This document shows, in pieces, positions 56,240 through 64,000 of a DNA stretch of 64,000 bases (position 1 is the stretch's first letter; the number at the start of each line of letters is the position of its first letter). The stretch covers positions 1 through 64,000 of the forward strand of contig JBAKBP010007608.1 of the NCBI GenBank assembly GCA_037953745.1. Reading direction: 5' to 3'. The notes under the pieces are model-generated. The model made no database searches and was not told where the DNA came from. It was given only the letters and a program-made list of their open reading frames with translations. Source of the DNA: Lithodes maja. Its lineage: Eukaryota; Arthropoda; Malacostraca; Decapoda; Lithodidae. The translations under genes were made by a program, and so were the position numbers.

Positions 56240-56425
56240 GACTCATCATCTATATATAGGAGGAATCGAGATTGAAACGAAACAAGTTTTCTGGTCAAAT
56301 AAAGTTTATTGTAAACAAAAAACGTAAAGTTGTCTTCGTCGAAGTCTTCGTCGTCGTCATTCTTGTAATTACCTCTTTTGGCGACGGAGGTGTGAGTAGT
56401 ACGGTTCCTAAGCGGTTTAATCCTT
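56240..56425 (-). repeat. Dispersed E element, minus orientation (E11)
   Basis: CTATATATAGGAGGAATCGA, CAAGTTTTCTGGTC and AATAAAGTTTATTGTAAACA, then GGAGGTGTGAGTAGTACGG. It ends at the ATG of the next plus-strand gene, so in this place it lies in a promoter position. Confidence 0.6.
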
Positions 56426-56427
56426 AA

Positions 56428-57096
56428 ATGTTACCAGCTGGATCGTTGGACCGTTTTATAACGCTGTCCAGTTCCAATGACGAACATTATATATTTGACT
56501 ATACAACCGAGCTCTATCCAAATGATCCATTGGAAAGACGAATATTGATAAACTATTTTAATGTGAGTGTCCTAGAACATACAATAAGTTTTATTACTTC
56601 CAGTCAGGAGATGGGTTTGTTCACCCTATATTCCAATCTCGACATAAATGTAAACCAAATACATAAAATATACTATAATGCAAATTCGAATTTAGTATTT
56701 GGTATAAAACATAATATATTTAGGTATATTTTTGCCAACTTGATAAATAAAGGTGGCAAGGCAGCAATGATACTTACAACCTCTGAAAATGTACTTCTCC
56801 AAAGCTTCGGAGTGGAAATCTCAAATAAACAATCTGGCCATATTATGAGGAATGATCTCAAATCAAATCTTACTCTAGCAGGACACATTCCTAATGAAGA
56901 TGAGGTATATGGAATCCACTCCCCAAGCCAGTTACAAACTTTATGCTACAGGAACCTACCCCCTTTTAGTATATTACCCCCAGGTTTACCACCACCATCA
57001 TTTCATCCATCATACCCATATATTGACAGTCCCGAGAATATTAAAGGTGTCATATATATTAAAAAACAAATGTACAATGATAGTGCTTCTATATAG
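56428..57096 (+). CDS. Unknown protein (222 aa)
   Basis: ATG at 56428. A mixed alpha/beta-looking sequence (HTISFITSSQEMGLFTLYSN; GGKAAMILTTSENVLLQSFG) ends in a Pro-rich stretch (FSILPPGLPPPSFHPSYPY). No family is recognised. 57097-57299 behind it is AT-rich with no gene. Confidence 0.6.
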   Translation: MLPAGSLDRFITLSSSNDEHYIFDYTTELYPNDPLERRILINYFNVSVLEHTISFITSSQEMGLFTLYSNLDINVNQIHKIYYNANSNLVFGIKHNIFRYIFANLINKGGKAAMILTTSENVLLQSFGVEISNKQSGHIMRNDLKSNLTLAGHIPNEDEVYGIHSPSQLQTLCYRNLPPFSILPPGLPPPSFHPSYPYIDSPENIKGVIYIKKQMYNDSASI

Positions 57097-57299
57097 AAAT
57101 GAATATACCCAAAGAGGGGAATATACTGAAGCCTATATGGGGTCTAGGAAGACCCAACAATATAACAATTAAGATAATTGTAATAAATATACATATTTGC
57201 ATATAATACATTATTTTCTAATATAATAAGGGTTTATAAATCAATTTATTAATAGATATAATAAATACGAATACAAATGGTATTTTTTTATTGAAACCT

Positions 57300-57653
57300 T
57301 TATTTTTTCGTTGGTGTAAATTGTACAATCCCATTTTTAAAGGCAAAATCTATAGCTTTTAAAATATTTGATTGATGAATAAAATTGGGATAATGTTGTT
57401 CCTCAATGAAGCCTGAATAGTGGTTTATATTAAAGATATTGTTATAAGGCTTGGTGGAAGATTCATTATCTACAATATTTATATTTTCCTGTCGGGGGCG
57501 TTTCATATCCAATATTTCATCATTAGATGTTTGTTTACTTTTCCGCCTCTTTGATATTTTTTCAAGATCTTCTCCCATATTTTCTTTTTCGATGAAAGGT
57601 AGTGGTGTTGATGGTGGTGAGGGATAATTCATTTTAGTTCGTCTATGAAACAT
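57300..57653 (-). CDS. Small basic protein with nuclear-signal-like motif (117 aa)
   Basis: ATG at 57653. Residues of about 34-56 contain KISKRRKSKQTS and MKRPRQE, a probable bipartite nuclear signal. The C-terminal half is aromatic and non-repetitive. No family recognised. An AT-rich region with TATATATATATACATG lies upstream. Confidence 0.5.
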   Translation of the reverse strand: MFHRRTKMNYPSPPSTPLPFIEKENMGEDLEKISKRRKSKQTSNDEILDMKRPRQENINIVDNESSTKPYNNIFNINHYSGFIEEQHYPNFIHQSNILKAIDFAFKNGIVQFTPTKK

Positions 57654-57718
57654 AGATACATATATGTTTAACTATATATATATATACATGTATCCCTCGG
57701 AAAACCTTGGAAAAAAAA

Positions 57719-58390
57719 AGTTGATAATATAAAAATGTGACGAAAGTATTACTATTGATGGTATATGATATATAAAGGGTTAATAATAAGAATGACTTCA
57801 CTACTTGACTCATACATTGGATCTATCCCCTCCAAGGTTATTCTCATCATTAAGTTGGCCTCATTCAGTTTTTCGGATTCGAAAAAAACTTCCCTCCAAA
57901 TAGGCGGTCACATTGCCCTTGCCCCTGGTGGCTATCACCCCCGACTTTCCTGGATTCTTCTACATTGGCTTTATCAACATTATTCAAGGTGAAAAAGAAA
58001 CGCGTTTTTTGGTTAAATACAGTTTATTGTAAACAAAAACATACCACATATCCATACATCTAACAATGTTTATAGTAGATTCAAAAATTAGCTCGACAAT
58101 AAGAAGCAATTTGATAAAGCTATCTATATTCATCATGACCTCCGAAAGAGAAGACAACACCCCACACTAAAAGTGAACTTGTCTTTGGAGACACGAAACT
58201 GGATTTAGAGTCCCTAACCTACAATGTATATATGTCTGCTTCTGTGTATCTACGTCCCAACCTGACCTAATAAACAATAAGAAGAAATTTAATACAGTTA
58301 TCTATATTCATAAGGGGTCACAATAAGAAACAATTTTTATAAAGCTATCTATATTCATATGGAGTCTCTTATACAATTTAGGTGGTACAT
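57719..58390. repeat. Segmental duplication, copy A (pairs with 61620-62290)
   Basis: Both begin AGTTGATAATATAAAAATGTG and run through an E element (minus), the TTGTCTTTGGAGACACGAAA motif and GGTGGT(A/G)CATTTACTCTAGGT. Copy B has a small insertion (CAGTATATATACTGTATATA) near 61750 and lacks about 50 bases near 57900. Short frames here differ between copies, so no gene is called. Confidence 0.85.
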
Positions 58391-58813
58391 TTACTCTAGG
58401 TCAAACCCACATATTATGGGTGTACTGTCATAGGCTGTGATTTTCCCAAAGATAAATGTGTCAAAGGTTATCTTGGTATTAGTGACTGTAACTGCGTTTA
58501 GAAGGAGGGACTCCTTATGGTTTCCTTTTATCATTAGATGCTTAGATAATTTATCCTGAAGTGCACTGTTTTTCTCCTTGCCGTTTCCATCACGACCAAC
58601 ACAAAAGTGTGGGGAGAACCTCTCGTCAAAGATGTGAACCTTACATCCCATGACATCTGAAAGAGAAGACAACACCCGACGTCTTATGCCCGTGTTTAGA
58701 TCCACATTAACCGCCACATAATTAGCCCCCATAACCCTGAAAGGTTCTGCATGGTTAACAACCCCTTCTATATGTTTTCTCGACAGGTTCTCTTTCAGGG
58801 TATCCCTCAACTC
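58391..58813 (-). pseudogene. Unknown gene family, copy 4, C-terminal third, inverted
   Basis: Minus-strand translation from about ELRDTLKENLSRKHIEG to the stop matches copy 3 most closely (VMGANYVAVNVDLNTGIRR). It breaks off at 58813, where the DNA becomes the repeat part of the opposite-strand gene at 58825. No start is available. Confidence 0.75.
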
Positions 58814-58824
58814 TTGATTCGACC

Positions 58825-59820
58825 ATGGTACCAATACAAGATTCGACCATGACACCAATACAAGATTCGACCATGACACCAATACAAGATTCTACAATGA
58901 TATCAGTACAAATTTCTACCATGATACCAATAAAAGATTCTACCATGATACCAATAAAAGATTCTACCATGTCATCAACTAAAGACTCTACCATGATACC
59001 AACAAAAGATTCTACCATGTCATCAACAAAAGATTCTAACATGATAACAACGAAAGATTCTGCCATGTTACCAACATCATATTCTACCATGACAGCCACA
59101 CAAGATTCTACCGTAAAACCTACATCAGATTTTACCATGATATTAAAATCTGATGCTACCTTGAAACCCAAACTAGATTTCAAGTCTCTAATTCCTGAAG
59201 TTAAGAAAGTAGAGGACATGGGTGACTATATAGACAGTGCACTGTGCTACCAGTTCATGTTCGAACGCAAAACATCGCCATGGGAGATGAAGGAGTGGAA
59301 TTACGACGAACTGCAAAACTTCAAGATCGAGCTTGATATGGTGGACCGGCTTTATTACATCGAACACATGGATGACGGAGTATCGGGCAGAACCTTCCAC
59401 CTCCTAGCCCGAGTCATCAATAAAACCGACCCGGAGAAGCGGTTATTCGTGGAATTGGTGGCGAGCTGCGACTTTACCGGATTTGATTGCCAAGGTGGAG
59501 GCGATATCTTCATCACATCCTACCCCAACATCTTCTTCCAAGTCACACTCCGGAACGACTACATTAACAGGGACGCAATATATAAGTCCATGGTGAGCGA
59601 CGGGTACCACATCGACGACTACATAGAACACTTCCGTCATCCATTGTCTGTTACCACCTACAACTCTCCCATGTTGAAGTTCCTCTGTCATATGGCTGTT
59701 AAAGATAATAAGGAACAACTTCAGCACTATCCACAGGTGCTCCCTAATATTCTCAAGGAAAGCATTGACGAATTCATCCAAATTCATGAAACGATAGATG
59801 CGTATGATAACTGGGATTAA
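58825..59820 (+). CDS. 'SYPN' family protein with Met/Thr/Asp-Ser repeats (331 aa)
   Basis: Residues of about 1-110 are some 14 octapeptide-like repeats (TMIPTKDS, 24 bp; variants IQDST, STKDS). From about residue 115 the chain (SLIPEVKKVEDMGDYI ... QHYPQVLPNILKESIDEF) aligns over its length with the two exons of the 8853-9851 gene and with the shard at 1136-1260. The intron site of that gene is uninterrupted here (LYYIEH then ...GRTFHLL). GC content of the second part is higher than neighbours. The start is the ATG at 58825, though transcription could begin anywhere in the repeat. Function unknown. Confidence 0.7.
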   Translation: MVPIQDSTMTPIQDSTMTPIQDSTMISVQISTMIPIKDSTMIPIKDSTMSSTKDSTMIPTKDSTMSSTKDSNMITTKDSAMLPTSYSTMTATQDSTVKPTSDFTMILKSDATLKPKLDFKSLIPEVKKVEDMGDYIDSALCYQFMFERKTSPWEMKEWNYDELQNFKIELDMVDRLYYIEHMDDGVSGRTFHLLARVINKTDPEKRLFVELVASCDFTGFDCQGGGDIFITSYPNIFFQVTLRNDYINRDAIYKSMVSDGYHIDDYIEHFRHPLSVTTYNSPMLKFLCHMAVKDNKEQLQHYPQVLPNILKESIDEFIQIHETIDAYDNWD

Positions 59821-60286
59821 TACAAAAAATCAATCTATAATATTCGGATAATCTGCATCTTCCATTCGTATGGCTGTGTCACCCAGATATATATTAGGAA
59901 CTGAGATGTAAAATCAATCATATTCCAGGATGAAATGAATTTTTTTCGTCTTTTGTATCTGTATGTGGTCATATTTATGTATTTATATGCCGTCCTATGT
60001 TTGTTAGAGAACAACGTTGCAGTATAGGAACAGTGATGGTAATCATCTGTTACCTGCACGTACACACAAATGATAGGGTCAGTAGGTCAATGTTGTAATC
60101 TTATATCACGTTGTTGTAATAATGCTAGTCTATGGTGTATTTTATAGTACACATTGTATACCAAATAACATATGAAAACAATTAAGAAGGAAATAATTTA
60201 ATTTGTTTACCAAATAAAATATGAAAACAAACAAGAATACAAAACTTTATTCCACCCTATGTATAAAAATATATATATATATACAT
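59821..60286. other. Stretch with no recognisable gene
   Basis: AT-rich sequence with weak frames only. Two copies of TTTATTCCACCCTATGTATA lie near 60249 and 60288 and one partial near 60320. It marks the change from viral to host-like DNA. Confidence 0.5.
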
Positions 60287-60670
60287 TTATTCCACCCTAT
60301 GTATAAAAATATATATACATTTATTCCACCTGTTACCACTGCTGCTGCAACTTGCTTCTTGTTTTGAATCCACTGCCTGCATCTTCCGCAAACGTTCAAG
60401 TTTACTTTTGTCCGTGAAGTGGGCATAGCACATTTTGTGCCACACAAGAGTTTCGGCTTCAGCAGAATCCAAGACATTCTCAAGACGGTCAATCACATCG
60501 ATATTCTTAGTGTCTCTAAGCTTTCTTCTGGTACTGGCAGCATCCCTGACTTTTGCGAGTCCATGGTCACTTGCATTACTAGGAATAACACTGGCTGTGT
60601 GAGTTTGGCAGAAGATGCACAAGCTGTAATCTACAGGTGAAGGCCTCTTCAAAGTAACTACTGGATCCAT
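60287..60670 (-). CDS. Host-like, transposon-associated protein fragment (127 aa)
   Basis: ATG at 60670 (MDPVVTLKRPSP). CxxC (LCIFCQTH) and WHKMCYAHFTDKSKLERL resemble N-terminal zinc-like modules of uncharacterised arthropod transposon-derived proteins. A splice-acceptor-like sequence (TTTTATTTGCAG on the minus strand, about 60679) lies just before the ATG, as in a gene with a 5' non-coding exon. The end runs into a simple repeat (CIYIFIHRVE), so the 3' part is lost. Confidence 0.45.
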   Translation of the reverse strand: MDPVVTLKRPSPVDYSLCIFCQTHTASVIPSNASDHGLAKVRDAASTRRKLRDTKNIDVIDRLENVLDSAEAETLVWHKMCYAHFTDKSKLERLRKMQAVDSKQEASCSSSGNRWNKCIYIFIHRVE

Positions 60671-60779
60671 TGTAGTCTGCAAATAAAAGAAACAATTAGT
60701 ATTAGTATTAGCATTAGATATTGGCGAAATTAATTTTTCTATAATTGCAGCCACTAATTTGCACATTTACGCGAATAAT

Positions 60780-61010
60780 TAAAGAAATAGATAGATACAA
60801 AAATAATTAAAGAAATAGATAGATACAAAAATAATTAAAGAAATAGATAGATACAAAAATAATTAAATAAATAGATAGATACAAAAATAATTAAAGAAAT
60901 TGATAGATATACAAATAATTAAAGAAATTGATAGATATACAAATAATTAAAGAAATAGATAGATACACAAATAATTAAAGAAATAGATAGATACACAAAT
61001 AGCCACTACC
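60780..61010. repeat. Tandem 28-bp repeat, about eight units
   Basis: AATTAAAGAAATAGATAGAT followed by ACAAAAAT or ACACAAAT, nearly perfect. It is a typical host minisatellite with GATA cores. 61011-61457 shows no gene. Confidence 0.9.
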
Positions 61011-61457
61011 CCATTAACTTCAATAAACAGCTATTGAACTATAAAGATGTTCATTGCGCATTGTTACCAATTCCAAATGGCATCTCCTTAGCAATATCAG
61101 TAACGTTTTGTAGATTAAACTGATAATCATTAGCATTCTCATTTCTCAGATGGTACCGATATATATTTTGGCCCCTAAAATATTTCGTTACATAGAATGC
61201 TTGTGTTTTATGCCATTTAGAGCCAATGTATATAATATTAATTTAATTGTATGAATTGACACACAAATTTATCTTATTTAAATGTATATATATTTTTATA
61301 CATAGGGATGTTCATTGCGAAGACACGTGGAACCAGTAAACTCGAACTTATGCATTTTCTGTCAAACTGTTGTTTTGAAGGCATGGTTGATCTCAGTAAT
61401 GACAAAACAAATGAGTGATCAGATAATTGAAGCTTCCCCTCTCGACTACAAAATTGG

Positions 61458-61612
61458 CCCGCGGAGTTACATGGAGGGATAGACAGACTAATGAGGAAGT
61501 AAGAAGGAGGTGTGGTGTGGAGGTAGATGTGCTGGAAAGTGTGAAAAGGAACAACTTGAGATGGTTCGGCCATATGGAACGTATGGAAAGCGAGAGAATG
61601 ACTAAGAGGGCA
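61458..61612 (+). pseudogene. Inverted 155-bp fragment of the LINE at 62305
   Basis: GTTACATGGAGGGATAGACA to GAGAGAATGACTAAGAGGG is almost identical to the complement of about 62488-62645. Its translation contains NNLRWFGHMERMESERMTKR, the C-terminal motif of the LINE protein. It directly abuts segmental copy B. Confidence 0.85.
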
Positions 61613-61619
61613 GAAAAAT

Positions 61620-62290
61620 AAGTTGATAATATAAAAATGTGACGAAACTATTACTATTGATGGTATATTATATATAAAGGGTTAATAATAAGAATGACTT
61701 CACTACTTGACTCATATATTGAATCTATCCCCTCCCTCCATCCCCCTCCAGTATATATACTGTATATATAGTCAAGGTTATTCTCATCATTAAGTTGGCC
61801 TCATTCAGTTTTTCGGATTCGAAAAAACTTCGACTTTCCTGGATTCTTCTACATTGGCTTTATCAACATTATTCAAGGTGAAAAAGAAACGCGTTTTTGG
61901 TTAAATACAGTTTATTGTAAACAAAAACATACCACATATCCATACATTTAACAATGTTTATAGTAGATTCAAAAATTAGCTCGACAATAAGAAGCAATTT
62001 GATAAAGCTATCTATATTCATCATGACCTCCGAAAGAGAAGACAACACCCCACACTAAAAGTGAACTTGTCTTGGAGACACGAAACTGGATTTAGAGTCC
62101 CTAACCTACAATGTATATATGTCTGCTTCTGTGTATCTACGTCCCAACCTGACCTAATAAACAATAAGAAGAAATTTAATACAGTTATCTATATTCATAA
62201 GGGGTCACAATAAGAAACAATTTTTATAAAGCTATCTATATTCATATGGAGTCTCTTATACAATTTAGGTGGTGCATTTACTCTAGGTCT
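61620..62290. repeat. Segmental duplication, copy B (pairs with 57719-58390)
   Basis: Same orientation as copy A, 3.9 kb away. It ends in TCTATCTATCTATC where the LINE 3' end begins. It is flanked on both sides by LINE sequence in opposite orientations. Confidence 0.85.
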
Positions 62291-64000
62291 ATCTATCTAT
62301 CTATCTATTGCCCGACGCCGTGATCCCCGAAGGGGTGGCCACGAACGAACCGCCCCCATGCACCTCTGTCCCCAGTCAGTCGACGACCCTCCTCCCAACC
62401 AGCACCGCCTTCGTTCATGTAGTTCCTCACTCCATCCTTCCACCTCATATTCGGTCTACCTCTCCCCCTCTGTCCCTCCACCTCGCTCTCGTACACCCTC
62501 TTAGTCATTCTCTCGCTTTCCATACGTTCCATATGGCCGAACCATCTCAAGTTGTTCCTTTTCACACTTTCCAGCACATCTACCTCCACACCACACCTCC
62601 TTCTTACTTCCTCATTAGTCTGTCTATCCCTCCATGTAACTCCGCACGCACTCCTTAAGTAATTCATTTCCACTGCTCTCACTCTTGGTCTGAGTCTCTC
62701 AACCAACGTCCATGCTTCGCTTCCGTAAGTCAGTGTCGGGATTACCACACTGTCATGCAAGGACTTCTTCACTTCCATACTGACCACCCTATTTCTTGTT
62801 ACTGCTTTTAGCGTTCCTACAACCCTCTTCCCCTGTTGTACCCTCTCCCGCACCTCTTCATCCATAGTCCCATCTTTACTCAACACACTGCCCAGATACT
62901 TAAAAGAGTTGACGATCTCCATAGCCTGACCGTTCAGCTTCACCTCACACTCTGTGACTTCACCCCTTTCGAAGACCATAACCTTGCTCTTCCCCGTATT
63001 TACCTTCAAATTCCGTTTTTCGCACACTGTTCCAAACTCATTTACCAGACCCTGCAACTCCCATTCATTATCACTCATCAGAACTGTATCATCCGCAAAC
63101 AGCAGTATAGGTAGCTTCCACTCAATTCCCTCCCTTTTCAGCGATACACCAACATCCACTGCTCTTGATAGTATTTCTTTCATGACTCCATCCATATATA
63201 CAGTAAACAACCACGGGGACATCACACACCCCTGTTTCAAACCAACATTAAGGTCAAAGAACTCGCTCTGCTCACTCTCCACACGTACTGCCGCCTTTGC
63301 ACCCTCATACATGCTCTTCACTGCTTTCAGCAACTTGCCCTCTACTCCGTATATTCTAAGTACTTTCCACAAACCTTCTCTATCCACTCTGTCATAGGCC
63401 TTCTCCAAGTCCATAAAGGCAACATACACCTTTTGTTTCTTCTCCAGATACTTCTCCACAACACAATTCAGGGTAAAAATCTGATCTACACATCCTCTTC
63501 CCTTCCTAAAACCTCCCTGCTCGTCGCCTATCCATTTCTCCGTTCTCACTCTCACTCTCTCAATCACTACCCTACTGTATACCTTCCCTACTACGCTTAG
63601 AAGACATATTCCTCGGTGGTTACCACACACTCCTCTTTCCCCTTTGCCCTTATATAGGGGGACTATTATGCCAGTCTTCCAGTCATCGGGTGCACTCCCC
63701 TTCTCCCATGCTAGTTTGCACATTTTCCATACCCATTCTATCACTATCTCACCACCATACCTCAACATTTCCCCACACACTCCATCTGTTCCTGGTGCTT
63801 TCCCCAACTTCACTCTTTTCATGGCTTCCCACACTTCTGACCTCCTGATCCCCACCTCCTCCTCCACTACTTCTCTTCTTCTCCCTCCCATACCATATCC
63901 AGCTATGTTTGCTGGCTCTTCATTCCTTTCATTTAGCAACTCACTGAAGTACTCCCTCCATCTTTCGACTCTCTCTTGCTTCTCGGCTAGCATTCTCCCA
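62281..64000 (-). mobile_element. Non-LTR retrotransposon (LINE), 3' part; 5' end beyond window
   Basis: An open frame of at least 562 residues (63993-62305) is a reverse transcriptase: GKAPGTDGVCGEMLRYGG, WKTGIIVPLYKGKG, NHRGICLLSVVGKVYSRVVI, DEQGGFRKGRGCVDQIF, MDLEKAYDRVDREGLW, GLKQGCVMSPWLFTVYMDG and the catalytic LLFADDTVLM. A conserved C-terminal tail (LRWFGHMERM, RGRGRPNMRWKD) follows. The 3' end is a TAGA/TCTA microsatellite, typical of LINE tails. The clade is not resolved (L2/CR1-like group possible). Similar elements are very common in crab and shrimp genomes. The frame is intact, suggesting recent activity. Confidence 0.93.

Noticed and set aside
57765..57992. 75-residue plus-strand frame
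   Set aside because: It lies in a duplicated segment whose other copy (61.7 kb) has indels that destroy the frame, so it is not conserved as coding.
60780..61010. CRISPR-like regular repeat
   Set aside because: Units are contiguous with no unique spacers; it is a simple minisatellite in eukaryotic-type DNA.
1..64000. Telomere-type TTAGG arrays, which might mark a virus-host junction
   Set aside because: I looked for runs of the pentamer on both strands and saw none.

Overview
The window looks like part of a large, AT-rich, eukaryotic double-stranded DNA virus, either integrated in a host chromosome or assembled together with host DNA. The best guess is a nimavirus-like virus (relatives of the white spot virus group, class Naldaviricetes) of a decapod crustacean. 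The evidence is a 1736-residue family B DNA polymerase with a very long C-terminal extension, a TATA-binding-protein-like gene, TAZ-type zinc finger proteins, a Cys-rich membrane protein resembling per os infectivity factors, and many unrecognised intact reading frames packed on both strands. The right edge carries an ordinary arthropod-type LINE retrotransposon, a microsatellite and a transposon-derived gene, which points to a chromosomal setting. The assignment to nimaviruses is inference; no search could be run.

Layout. 1-14 kb is repeat-rich accessory DNA: a 2.2-kb tandem duplication, an 11-unit 71-bp array, a family of acidic/basic tail proteins, a divergent histone H2A-like gene, and a spliced gene, most introduced by one recurring promoter module. 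Two TAZ-finger genes lie at 11.6-12.9 kb. 15-33 kb holds core-like genes: a tandem paralogue pair plus remnant, the infectivity-factor-like gene, a Pro/Gln-rich repeat protein, a frameshifted DDE integrase, an overlapping divergent gene pair, a Pro-rich/Arg-rich protein and several large unknown proteins. 33-41 kb has mainly minus-strand genes, including the frameshifted TBP-like gene. 41.7-49.2 kb holds a complete cyclooxygenase (prostaglandin synthase) gene directly followed by the DNA polymerase and a small membrane protein. 49-60 kb is accessory again: a truncated Pro/Gln pseudogene fused to a macro-domain gene, a four-member unknown gene family with two full and two broken copies, satellite-like arrays, and an intronless relative of the spliced gene. 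60-64 kb is host-like.

How it may work together. The polymerase serves replication. TBP-like and TAZ proteins suggest control of transcription. The H2A-like protein and the S/T-P-T-K tail proteins, which share a promoter module, could form a viral chromatin set. The cyclooxygenase and macro-domain proteins are plausible modulators of host lipid-mediator and ADP-ribose signalling. Several genes are broken by single-base changes in homopolymers, so some damage may be sequencing error rather than decay. Much of the accessory DNA is a mosaic of short copied pieces of neighbouring genes.
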